From: an uncultured Nocardiaceae bacterium | GTDB lineage: Bacteria; Actinomycetota; Actinomycetes; Mycobacteriales; Mycobacteriaceae | NCBI GenBank assembly: GCA_936936565.1 | Contig: CAKZIX010000020.1 | Coordinates: 1-45,153, forward strand | Length of the DNA stretch: 45,153 bases | Direction of reading: 5' to 3' | Shown here: positions 8,251 through 16,183 of the stretch, one piece after another | How positions within the stretch are numbered: the stretch's first letter is position 1 | Layout of the letters: every line of letters starts with the position of its first letter | Notes under the pieces: generated by a model | What the model saw: the letters and a program-made list of their open reading frames with translations, nothing else | Databases searched by the model: none | Told to the model about the DNA's origin: nothing | Position numbers and translations under genes: made by a program

Positions 8251-8646
8251 CTAGAGGTATGGTGCATCGGCGATGTCGAGGAGTACGCCGATCATCGCGG
8301 CCAAGGTGTCTGGGTCGGTGTTGCGGGTGATCAGTTCCACCGATTGATCGTCGATGCCGATGCGGATGAGTCCCGATCCCCAGACCGACACGCCGTCGGA
8401 GTACACCTCGGTGTCCACGTCGTCGCGGAGTTGTCTGCGAATCCAGGACGCGCACAAGTCCAGGCGGTCGGTGTCGTCGTTGATGGCGCGCACACCGAAC
8501 GGCAGGCGTTCGAACCCGGCTTCCCGTAGTACGGGATCGACCGCGGCGACGATTGCGGCGACGTCGTGGTCCGGCACCGCGGAAAGGTGCAGTCGCGGCG
8601 CCCAGTTCGGTTGCCGATCCGCTGGGCCTGCGGTGTCGCCGTGCAT
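8251..8646 (-). CDS. Hypothetical protein (131 aa)
   Basis: ATG 8646 was chosen because GGGAGGAA lies about 10 nt upstream; the longer frame from 8799 adds residues of poor coding quality. The protein is acidic, with predicted alternating strands and helices (AAIVAAVDPVLREAGFERL, GSGLIRIGIDDQSVELITR). It shows no signal peptide, membrane segment or recognised family. It lies upstream of the 390-residue gene's start on the same strand, with about 90 bp between them. Confidence 0.65.
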   Translation of the reverse strand: MHGDTAGPADRQPNWAPRLHLSAVPDHDVAAIVAAVDPVLREAGFERLPFGVRAINDDTDRLDLCASWIRRQLRDDVDTEVYSDGVSVWGSGLIRIGIDDQSVELITRNTDPDTLAAMIGVLLDIADAPYL

Positions 8647-8873
8647 GTCTCTTGTTCCTCCCACGCGGGCGCCCTTCCCTGCGTGCCGATCGTCGGCGAA
8701 GGGGACGCCGCCCATTATTGTCCAGGACCCCATACGCCGCGACCGCGCGGGAGTTGCCCGATTCATGTCCCGCCCATGAACCGCTGATCGGCCGCCCACG
8801 CGTCATCACGTTCTCGTCACGTTTTCCTCTACTCCACACTGTGCCTGCTCTCGCATCAATCGCGGTCTGGTCG

Positions 8874-9115
8874 CTTTCGACGGCATACCGCCGGGGATGC
8901 GGCGTCGGAGGCGCAGTTGAGGGCGCTGTTCGGTGAGGGCGGCATCCGGATGCCGACCGGATCGCCGAGCGGGTGTCCACGGCCGCTACCCCTGCGGGGA
9001 AGTCGGCGCGCCAGGCCACGCGCGAGGCGCTCGCGGCGATCCGGTTGCGGTCGCGGTTCCCGAGGCGCCCGACCCCAGCCCGGCCCGCACCAGCGACTAC
9101 GACGCCGGACTCTGA
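8874..9115 (+). pseudogene. Decayed N-terminal fragment of a MobF relaxase (TraA-like)
   Basis: Reading across frames gives AGDAASEAQLRALFGEG, then HPDADRIAERVSTAATP and KSARQATREALAA, then a tail ending SDYDAGL at a TGA (9115). The LFGEG.HPDAD core matches residues 64-84 of the large relaxase in this window (MKALFGEGRHPDADRLEQ). The fragment needs an added G near 8939 (ggcggcatcc) and another shift near 9040. It has neither the catalytic tyrosines nor the His triad. It looks like the remnant of a second transfer gene. Confidence 0.5.
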
Positions 9116-9258
9116 CACCGCGCACGAAACCTCACCCGACTGTCACGGCCTTCGTTGTCGTCGGGTGCACGACCCCCGCTGTCCGGTGGAACATTCGGCG
9201 GGGTCGTGAAAGCCTGTACTGCTGGACGGACACACGTCGTCAACCGAGGGGACAGCTG

Positions 9259-9813
9259 ATGGGCGGGGAACGGCCGTACACCAAAACCGAATTAGCACAA
9301 ATCGAACGCGACCAGCACGACCCCGCGTTCCTCGAGTGGTTGGCGCGCATGGACACCGAGCTGGCGTTGTTCTTCGAACGCGACGTCCCCGATTTCCCCT
9401 GCGACCCGTGGACCGAAGACGGCCTACGCCACGCCGAACAAGCCGCGCTGCGGTACCAGCAAGCCCGCCTCGAAGGTGACCTGTCCTGGCGCCGCGAACG
9501 CGAGCCACGTTTCGCGCGCTATCTCGGTGAGGTGTTCGTCCGCAACTTCGAGGGCCGCTGGAAGTACGTCGACGTCGCCAACAAGGGTGTCAAGAGCCCC
9601 GTGGTCCTGGTCGCCGGGAATCCTGAATATTTCCGCGTCGCGGGTCAGGTCCAGAATGCGGTGATCGAACGCACTGGAGCGGTGTGGGCATGGCTGTTCG
9701 AACGGTCTCGCGAGGATTACGAGGACTGGGTGGCGTCGGGCCGACTGGGCTATGACGAATGGTTGAACTATCGAGTGGAACGTACGCGCCGCAGGTTGGG
9801 CGGCAGAAGCTAA
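9259..9813 (+). CDS. Hypothetical protein (184 aa)
   Basis: ATG 9259 follows GAGGGGAC at a suitable distance. The protein is soluble and acidic-aromatic, with ARYLGEVFVRNFEGRWKYVD followed by SPVVLVAGNPEYFRVAGQV. This arrangement resembles small actinobacterial proteins that sit beside secreted or conjugative genes, but no family can be named with confidence. It is followed 18 nt later by the nuclease/coiled-coil gene on the same strand, so the two probably form an operon. Confidence 0.7.
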   Translation: MGGERPYTKTELAQIERDQHDPAFLEWLARMDTELALFFERDVPDFPCDPWTEDGLRHAEQAALRYQQARLEGDLSWRREREPRFARYLGEVFVRNFEGRWKYVDVANKGVKSPVVLVAGNPEYFRVAGQVQNAVIERTGAVWAWLFERSREDYEDWVASGRLGYDEWLNYRVERTRRRLGGRS

Positions 9814-9831
9814 GCCGCGGCCGGGGGGCTT

Positions 9832-11544
9832 GTGATGGTGTGGGGGTGGACACCGCAACGGTGGGAGCAACAGTACTTCGAGCGGTACGTGCCGGACAAG
9901 CTGGCGCGCGGGCAGGTCCCACGCACGCAGCCCGACCACCGCGCCAAGGTCGAACGACTCGCCGCGAACCAGGGCTACGGCGACGTGTTCGAGGCCGAAG
10001 TCGGAACCGCGCTCGATCTTCGCACTGATCGTGGCTGGGCGATCCGATCGCATTACCGCAGTGATCAGGGCAACCGGTTCCACGATCACGCCGTCGACTT
10101 CGGCGAACGATTCCGTGCCTCGATCGAGGCCAAGGGCGGCACGACCGCCGACAGCCGAGCGGTCCGGCAGCTAGAAAAGGACGAGGTCGTTCTACGCCGC
10201 CGGGGTGTGGTGGTGTGGGTGGTCGAGGATCTGGCCAAGCTGCCACCGACGGCGCTGGAACGGGCGCGGGAGCTCGAACGCGACTACCCTAATACCTTCC
10301 TGTTGCGTGTGGTCACCCCCGACACCCGCGAGCAAGTGTTCGAGGAACTGCGAGAACTGTTGCGCAGCAAAGAACTCGACCACTTCACCCAACGTCAACT
10401 CGACCTCGCCGACGACCTCGCCCTCGCACGCGACGACCACGCCCAAGCTCTGGAGGCCGTACGCCGGGCAGCGGGCGAGTTGGGATACGACCCGCAGCGT
10501 GACCGCTGGACCCGCAAACTGCGCGCTGCCGAGCGCGCCCGCTACGGCGAACTCACCCAAGCGGCCACCGCCGCACATGCCCGCGAACAGGCCCTCGCGC
10601 AGGAACTTTCAGCCGTGAAACGCATTCGCGGCGACATCGAACACGACCTCAAGGTGGTGCGGGCGCAGCGCGCCGACCGCCAACGCCTCGATCAGGCCGT
10701 CGAACGCGCCGTGCGCGCGCACGAACACGATGTCCGCGACACCACCACCGTGCTGGAGGCGATCACCACCGAACGCGCCCAGATCCCCGCCGAACTCGAA
10801 CAATTGCGCGGGCACCAGCACGACCTCGACACCGCGATCACCACGCATCTCGACCAGCAACGCCCCGCGGGCCCCGAACTGGACCTACTGGTCGAGCAGC
10901 GCACCTACGCTGCCGGGCAAGCGCGGCTGCTGGCCCATCACGATCGCGAACTCGCCGTCCACGAACAACTCCTGACCGCACACCGCGAGAATTTGCGTGA
11001 ACCACCCACCCGCACCCAGGTAGAAGCCGAACTCGAGACCCACGCCCGCCACGAACGCGCGAACACCCCGCAGTACCTGCGGCCGCGACCGGTCGACCGG
11101 GCCGTGGCCGAGCGCGCGGCGACCGCAGTCATTCAGGGCCGCGAACGGCTGATCGCGTTCGAGCAATGGCACCACGACGAACTCGACCGCATCCAGGCTC
11201 CGGGCACCCGCACGCTGACGGTCGAGCCCGCGGCCACGGTCGCGCAGACCCGCACCCGTCTGCTCGTTGCACACCGCGATACGCGAGACCAGCGCCGCGC
11301 ACGTACTCACGACCTGGACGTCACCAGCAACGGGCGCGTCGTGCTCACCGGCCACGACCTCACCGCGCGCCGCGCCGCCCTGCTGGGAACCGACCCGACC
11401 ACCCGCGCGCCCGAACCCCGACGCGCGCGCACCGTCGCCGACATCGGCGTCACCACACCACCGGTACGCGTGCCCGGCATCGCGGTCACCCGCGCCGCGT
11501 TCGAACGCGACGAACCCACCCGCTACCGCGACCGCGACCGCTGA
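9832..11544 (+). CDS. PD-(D/E)XK nuclease-like domain with a long coiled coil
   Basis: The 570-residue protein has an N-terminal restriction-fold core. HDHAVDFGERF supplies the Asp (about D89) and ASIEAKGG the ExK pair (E99, K101), followed by VVLRRRGVVVWVVED as a typical last strand. From about 190 to 480 the sequence is a charged heptad-rich coiled coil (many Glu, Gln, Arg and Leu). The tail is Arg/Thr/Pro-rich. GTG 9832 and ATG 9835 are both possible starts behind GGGGGG. A nuclease domain on a coiled coil near transfer genes could act in DNA processing or defence (inference). Confidence 0.72.
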   Translation: MMVWGWTPQRWEQQYFERYVPDKLARGQVPRTQPDHRAKVERLAANQGYGDVFEAEVGTALDLRTDRGWAIRSHYRSDQGNRFHDHAVDFGERFRASIEAKGGTTADSRAVRQLEKDEVVLRRRGVVVWVVEDLAKLPPTALERARELERDYPNTFLLRVVTPDTREQVFEELRELLRSKELDHFTQRQLDLADDLALARDDHAQALEAVRRAAGELGYDPQRDRWTRKLRAAERARYGELTQAATAAHAREQALAQELSAVKRIRGDIEHDLKVVRAQRADRQRLDQAVERAVRAHEHDVRDTTTVLEAITTERAQIPAELEQLRGHQHDLDTAITTHLDQQRPAGPELDLLVEQRTYAAGQARLLAHHDRELAVHEQLLTAHRENLREPPTRTQVEAELETHARHERANTPQYLRPRPVDRAVAERAATAVIQGRERLIAFEQWHHDELDRIQAPGTRTLTVEPAATVAQTRTRLLVAHRDTRDQRRARTHDLDVTSNGRVVLTGHDLTARRAALLGTDPTTRAPEPRRARTVADIGVTTPPVRVPGIAVTRAAFERDEPTRYRDRDR

Positions 11545-11569
11545 CCCGTCACGCCTCGCGGTGTCGGAG

Positions 11570-11890
11570 TCACAGTTCCAGACCGAGCGCGTCGTCAGGG
11601 TCCAAGCTCTCGTCGCGGCCGCGGAGCTGTTCGCGCCAGGTTGCCACCTCGCGGGCACGTTGCCGTTGCGCGTCGCGGTGTCGTTGCATGTCGCGGTCGG
11701 TCTCGGCCTGGCGCTGTGTCTGCGCGGCCTGCTGGCGGTGGGCCTGACGCGCCAGCGCGCGTTCCGGCCAGGGTGCGCGTGGCCGTGGCCGCCGCGTCGA
11801 GCAGGCCGGCCAACTCGGCCAGCACCCCGGCCTCGACATCTGTGCAGGCGGGAGACCACGGTCCCGGTCGTCGTTGTCGGAGCTAGTCAT
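11570..11890 (-). CDS. Small charged protein (106 aa), reading frame possibly disturbed
   Basis: ATG 11890 follows AAGGGA. The beginning (MTSSDNDDRDRG) and end (REVATWREQLRGRDESLD, DALGLEL) look like a normal charged helical protein. The middle reads as an unlikely Trp/Pro/Cys-rich stretch. In the neighbouring frame the same DNA reads EAGVLAELAGLLDAAATAT, which is far better coding sequence. A missing base near 11850 and an extra one near 11770 would reconcile the two. The gene follows another small gene on the same strand and converges with the nuclease gene. Confidence 0.5.
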   Translation of the reverse strand: MTSSDNDDRDRGLPPAQMSRPGCWPSWPACSTRRPRPRAPWPERALARQAHRQQAAQTQRQAETDRDMQRHRDAQRQRAREVATWREQLRGRDESLDPDDALGLEL

Positions 11891-11904
11891 CACGTGATGT
11901 CCCT

Positions 11905-12173
11905 TCACTGGCGCCGTGTTCTGTCCAAGGGTTCGGCGAGCTGTCCCAGAGGGGACAACACGTCATCGCGGCGCACCGCCATCGGGGGCGCGGTCGGTGC
12001 CGGCGCCGTCGGCGCGGTCGTTTGCGCATGCGTGCGTCGATGTGGGCGGCGATCATCGCGATGATCGCGATCTGTGTTTCCGGCAACTGTGGCATCGACG
12101 CCACCACGTCTCCGTAGCGGTCGATGCCGTCGGGCTCAGCCCCGGACTCATCCGAAGAGGTGCGGTATGTCAT
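11905..12173 (-). pseudogene. Small hypothetical protein, one-base frameshift
   Basis: From ATG 12173 the frame reads MTYRTSSDESGAEPDG, then QLPETQIAIIAMIAAHIDA up to RMR. The continuation with coding character is one frame over (TTAPTAPAPTAPPMAVRRDD, VLSPLGQLAEPLDRTRRQ), ending with a TGA at 11905. The span is one base short of 90 codons, with the break near 12022. The repaired product would be about 89 residues with an Ala/Pro/Thr linker. The stop lies just before the next gene's ribosome site. No family is recognised. Confidence 0.45.
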
Positions 12174-12628
12174 TGGGGGAGTTCAAGTTTCATGTGAACG
12201 GAACCGAACCAGCGACCTCCGACGCCGCGCACTCCGCGATCCCTGCCACGCGCACCCACACACGCCGCGCGAGACAGGTAATCGCGAGCCCCCAATCAGG
12301 CCACTACCTCCACCACTACCCGCGTGCACCCGGCAGCGCCAGGAAACCAATTGCACTGGTAGTGTGTTATTTCCGGCATACGCAACCAGGCGCCGCGCCG
12401 GCGTCGTCGACCACCTGGATCGGCGAATGCGGACGAGAGCGTGCGATTCGGTACGGCAGCGACAAGCCGCAGAGGCTCGAAATGTGAACGCACGCAATCC
12501 ATCTCGATCCAGAGAACCCCTCGATGCACTAAGATCATAAATGTATTGCTGACCGGACTGGACCTAAGTTCGGTTGCTCGACACTCCGCGCCGCGCGGCC
12601 CATCGCGACACCAGCGGATGCCTCCCCG
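12174..12628. other. Intergenic region upstream of the ALDH/ArgRS-like operon
   Basis: About 450 bp lie between a minus-strand small gene and the plus-strand operon. Part of it (12330-12560) is less GC-rich than its surroundings. A minus-strand stretch near 12190-12225 faintly resembles the 3' part of a tRNA but does not fold into one. I see no supportable gene here. Confidence 0.4.
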
Positions 12629-12666
12629 GAAGCGACCTGTCGGTCGCTTCTGTTAGCTTGCCGGGC
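12629..12666 (+). promoter_or_regulatory. Inverted-repeat operator and leaderless promoter of the 12.7-16.9 kb operon
   Basis: A perfect 9-bp inverted repeat, GAAGCGACC-TGTC-GGTCGCTTC, covers 12629-12650. Four bases further lies TAGCTT (12654-12659), a good actinobacterial -10 (TANNNT), and the GTG start follows 7 nt later with no ribosome site. This geometry is that of a leaderless transcript whose promoter overlaps an operator, so a dimeric repressor or activator probably controls the operon (inference). Confidence 0.5.
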
Positions 12667-13797
12667 GTGGGGATTCAGGGGACTATTTGCGATGCTGCGC
12701 GTTTGGCCGCGGCGGTGCGGGCGCGACACGACGAGTTGTATTCGGCACTGATCTCGGTGGAAACCGACGCGACAGCTCGGACCGAGCTGCGGTGGATACT
12801 GGCGGCACTCGACAGCGCACGCGAGATCCGCTGGCTGCGGAACCGCCGTGGAATCGGAACCGTGTTCGTCAGTGCGCCGGCGACGATGCCGATGTATTCG
12901 CTGCTGTTGTTCGCGATCGCCCCGGCTCTGGTCGGCAACGAGGTCGTCGTACGTCCGGCGTCGGTGTCGCGGCGGTGCGCCGTGCTTTTGGCCGACTTGG
13001 CCGTGGATGCCGGGATCCCGATCACTGTCTTCGATGGCCACTGGGAGCAGTTCGAGGCCGTGGCGGCCGAGGCCGCCGACGGTGTGGTCTTCGCTGGCAG
13101 CGCGGCGCACGCGGAAAGCCTCGCCCGCCAGCTGCCCGACCGTATCCGGCTCGTGTGCCAGGGTCCCGGCGTGTGCGCGATGGTCGTTACCGAGTCCGCG
13201 GACGTCGGACACGCTGCGGCGGTCGCTGTGGCGACCAGACTTTTCAACAACGGCCAAGATTGCCTGGCGACCGAACGCGTGTATGTCGCCGCAGCGGTGT
13301 TCGACGAATTCTGCGCCGCGGTCGTCGCCGCGAGCAAACGTGTGCGCTGCGGCGCGAACACCGACCCCGCCACGGATTTGGGGCCGCTGCTGATTCCGTC
13401 GGTTGCTGATCGCTGGATGCACCGGCCACACGAGCACGGCACACCGTTGACCGGTGATGGCGCCGACGTCGCCGTCGTTGTCGCCGACGCCGATGCGCCG
13501 GTCGTGTTGAGTGAAACGTTCTGCCCGATTCTTCCGCTGGTGCGCTACGACGATGAACGCGAACTGCGTTCGATGCTCGAACTGGGCGAGTTCGCTTTGG
13601 GTCTGACGATATTCGGCGCCGCACCACGGTTCGGCACCCTGGACTTCGGGCATGTGGCCATCGAGTCCACCCATTACGACCACGAGGATGCGTGGGCACC
13701 GTTCGGCGGGCGGCGCGGCACGACGTTCGTGCGCACGGGTGGTGTCCGGCGGGCGGGTCCGGTGCTGATCCCGTTCCAGCTTTCGGAGTGGAGGTGA
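12667..13797 (+). CDS. Aldehyde-dehydrogenase-superfamily protein lacking the general-base Glu
   Basis: The 376-residue protein aligns by motif with ALDH folds: a nucleotide-binding segment (NEVVVRPASVSRRCAVLLADLA), FAGSAAHAESLA, and the nucleophile Cys199 in FNNGQDCLATERV. It ends with the ETFCPILPLVRY segment. In classical ALDHs a Glu lies 34 residues before the Cys; here that position is Gln165 (LVCQGPG). Loss of this base is seen in superfamily members that reduce already activated acyl groups, such as glutamate-5-semialdehyde dehydrogenase. It is shorter than the usual 450-500 residues. It is the first gene of an operon with an ArgRS-like enzyme. The substrate is unknown. GTG 12667 fits a leaderless start. 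Confidence 0.75.
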   Translation: MGIQGTICDAARLAAAVRARHDELYSALISVETDATARTELRWILAALDSAREIRWLRNRRGIGTVFVSAPATMPMYSLLLFAIAPALVGNEVVVRPASVSRRCAVLLADLAVDAGIPITVFDGHWEQFEAVAAEAADGVVFAGSAAHAESLARQLPDRIRLVCQGPGVCAMVVTESADVGHAAAVAVATRLFNNGQDCLATERVYVAAAVFDEFCAAVVAASKRVRCGANTDPATDLGPLLIPSVADRWMHRPHEHGTPLTGDGADVAVVVADADAPVVLSETFCPILPLVRYDDERELRSMLELGEFALGLTIFGAAPRFGTLDFGHVAIESTHYDHEDAWAPFGGRRGTTFVRTGGVRRAGPVLIPFQLSEWR

Positions 13798-13802
13798 GCG
13801 GA

Positions 13803-15266
13803 ATGTTCATCACGACGGCCTCGGACCACACAGCGCTGTTCAACCCGTTTCTGGCTGAACTGGGGGTTCCTGGGGATCGGCCGGTCCACTGGCGCCGCGA
13901 CCACGTGCTGTGGTTCGGGTCAGGGGGCGCCGCGTATCGAGTTCCGTTGACCTACAGCGACATTGCTGCGTGGTGCCGGAGACGGGAGCCGTCGACGCTG
14001 TGGCGAGCGTGGACCGAACATCGTGTCGGGGAGCGGTATCTCGTCGAGCACACCAGCGTGAATCCCGTCCATCCGCTGCACGTGGGTTCGTTGCGCGGCA
14101 CCCTGATCGGCAACAGCCTGGCCGGTCTGCTCCGCTCGGCCGGTGCAGACGTCGAGGTCCGCTATTTTGTCAACGATCTGGGGCGGCAGGCCGTCATCTT
14201 CGGTCGCGTCGCCGGAAACGTCCGCTGGGGGTGCGTGCCGGCTTCGGTGCGCCTCGACCACGCCGTCGGAGTCGTCTACGCGGCGGCGAACATGATGCTG
14301 GCCAAGCGATCTCACGACTTGCAGCGGCTGCATCGCCGTCACCGCTGGCTGTTGGAAGTCTTGGACACAACCTCCGACATTCCGGAGTCCGGACAGCCGC
14401 ACAGATTCCTGGAGCCGATGCTGTCGCTGGCCGCCGACGACATGGCCACAGTCGGCGCGACCATCGACCACTTCGATTTCGAAAGCGACATCGACGACGA
14501 CCTTCACGCGGTCGGCACGGAACTGGCGCATACCGTCGACACGGTCTGCGTGAACGGCACGTCCTGCCTCCGCGCCCGCAGCGGACTAGTCCCGCTCTTG
14601 CGATCCGACCGCAGCCCCCTCTATTTTCTCCGTGACGTTGCGAACACCCGCATGCGGGCGACTGGCCGACGAATTCTTCACGTCATCGGCGACGACCAGG
14701 TCTTGCTGCAGTCCGCACTCGCCGCCGCACACCCCACCTGGGCGATCGAACATGTCAGCTACGGCGTGGTCACGCACGCAGGGAAACGGTTCTCCGCTCG
14801 CCAGAACCGCTTGACCACCGTGCACGAGCTCGCCGATGCCGGCCCGTCGCGGTTGTGGGATACCGCGCTGATGCTGCTGACGCGCCGGCGAACGAGGAAG
14901 ATCGATCTCGCCGGACCGGACCGGCGACTGGCGAGACTCGTCGCTGCCGCACACGCTCAACTCACTGCCAGCCCGCGCCCCTCGCCGGTCGGCGGCGCTG
15001 TCGATACTGCAGGTCTTCTGGATCTGGCCACCGCGATACTGCGTACACCAGCTGTCATGGATCACGCGATCCGCCGCCGTGCCCCGCACGTCAGCAGCAT
15101 GCACTTGGTCGAAATGTCGGCCCGCTACGTTTGCGCCGCCAGAACCGGCGAGATTCCTTCATGGCTGGGCGACTGGTTCGCCCACACACACGGCCTGCTC
15201 GCCCGGGCGCACGGTCTGGACCTCGATTCCCTCGCCCGGGCCCACACACAGGAGCAAGCCGCATGA
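13803..15266 (+). CDS. Arginyl-tRNA-synthetase-like protein (class I aaRS paralogue)
   Basis: The 487-residue protein carries the ArgRS core signature YLVEHTSVNPVHPLHVGSLR with the HIGH-equivalent HVGS at 93-96, LIGNSLAGLLRSAGADV and the ArgRS-specific FVNDLGRQ (122-129). A KMSKS-like loop is at about 328-335 (KRFSARQN), and the C-terminal region is helical. It lacks most of the N-terminal additional domain and is shorter than housekeeping ArgRS (about 550-590 residues). A specialised role is therefore likely: activating an amino acid for a small molecule or supplying aminoacyl-tRNA to its neighbours (inference). GGAGGTGAGCGG precedes ATG 13803, 5 bp after the ALDH-like stop. Confidence 0.82.
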   Translation: MFITTASDHTALFNPFLAELGVPGDRPVHWRRDHVLWFGSGGAAYRVPLTYSDIAAWCRRREPSTLWRAWTEHRVGERYLVEHTSVNPVHPLHVGSLRGTLIGNSLAGLLRSAGADVEVRYFVNDLGRQAVIFGRVAGNVRWGCVPASVRLDHAVGVVYAAANMMLAKRSHDLQRLHRRHRWLLEVLDTTSDIPESGQPHRFLEPMLSLAADDMATVGATIDHFDFESDIDDDLHAVGTELAHTVDTVCVNGTSCLRARSGLVPLLRSDRSPLYFLRDVANTRMRATGRRILHVIGDDQVLLQSALAAAHPTWAIEHVSYGVVTHAGKRFSARQNRLTTVHELADAGPSRLWDTALMLLTRRRTRKIDLAGPDRRLARLVAAAHAQLTASPRPSPVGGAVDTAGLLDLATAILRTPAVMDHAIRRRAPHVSSMHLVEMSARYVCAARTGEIPSWLGDWFAHTHGLLARAHGLDLDSLARAHTQEQAA

Positions 15267-16183
15267 ACCAGCCTGCAACAGAATTCAACATCGGATACCG
15301 CGACGCCGGCGTCTACCAAACGATGCTCCCACCGCACTACTACGGCGGCCGCGAAGACATCGACCTCGTCGCCGACCTGCTCGCCGAAACACTCGGGCCA
15401 CCCGGCGCGGCCGCAGGACGTCGTGTCCTCGACCTCGGATGCGGACCCGGACGCGTCACGAAAGTTCTTGCCCCGTACGCGGACACATTGCTGGGAACCG
15501 ACAAGAGCGCGGGAATGATCGACGCGTTCCGCACCGCGTTCCCCGAGGCAGAACACCGCACCGAAGACACCGAAACCGCGCTCGCTGCCCTCGCCGCCGA
15601 GGGCCGCCGGTTCGATCTGGTCGGCGCCTTCTGGTCGATGAGCTACCCGCTGCTCGAATGCTTCGAGGAAACCACCGCCGACGGCGTTCTCCAGACCAGC
15701 GACTTGGACACCGGAAACCGCCGTGCCGCCGCGATCGTCGCCAACCTCGTCGACGTCATCGCCCCTGACGGTCACCTGGTCATGCTGTTCTTCGACGCCC
15801 ACTCGCCGGAGCAGCAACTGGTCACCGAGTTGTGGGAACGGATTCATCCCTTTCCCGGCACCGGCAGGGGATACACGCTCGAACTCCTGCTCGCCGGGCT
15901 CACAGCGGCACAGACCGCCGGCGTGGGCGAGTTGACCACTCGACGCCTGCCCGGAATCGCGCTCGCAGCCGGCCACCACAGCGCCCAGCAATGGTTCTTG
16001 ACCGGCCACCTCAACGCCTCTCCTGCACTCGTCGACGACCCCGAGGTTCTCGACCGCATCGACCGATTCCTCGTCTCACACACCGGCGCCGACGGCCGAG
16101 TCCGAATCCCCAGCGGTGTCAACGTGATTCATTTCCACGCCACACAGGATCGCGATCACCCCCTGCCCCGACCGAACCCATGA
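15263..16183 (+). CDS. SAM-dependent class I methyltransferase
   Basis: The 306-residue protein has motif I VLDLGCGPGRVT (residues 55-66), an acidic motif II region (LLGTDKSAGMID), and FDLVGAFWSMSYPLLECF as the post-I catalytic strand. The second half (HLVMLFFDAHSPEQQLVTEL) completes the fold. It is a Methyltransf-type small-molecule or protein methylase; the substrate is unknown. ATG 15263 overlaps the ArgRS-like stop (ATGA) behind AGGAGCAAG, so it is co-translated with it. Confidence 0.82.
   Translation: MNQPATEFNIGYRDAGVYQTMLPPHYYGGREDIDLVADLLAETLGPPGAAAGRRVLDLGCGPGRVTKVLAPYADTLLGTDKSAGMIDAFRTAFPEAEHRTEDTETALAALAAEGRRFDLVGAFWSMSYPLLECFEETTADGVLQTSDLDTGNRRAAAIVANLVDVIAPDGHLVMLFFDAHSPEQQLVTELWERIHPFPGTGRGYTLELLLAGLTAAQTAGVGELTTRRLPGIALAAGHHSAQQWFLTGHLNASPALVDDPEVLDRIDRFLVSHTGADGRVRIPSGVNVIHFHATQDRDHPLPRPNP

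Noticed and set aside
12185..12230. tRNA-like 3' sequence on the minus strand (ggaggtcgctggttcggttc)
   Set aside because: Only the T-arm region looks tRNA-like. The stem pairs poorly, and no matching acceptor, D-arm or anticodon arm could be drawn. It is not called as a tRNA or att site.
12535..13683. 382-codon minus-strand frame opposite the ALDH-like gene
   Set aside because: Antisense shadow without motifs; the plus strand carries ALDH signatures and the promoter.
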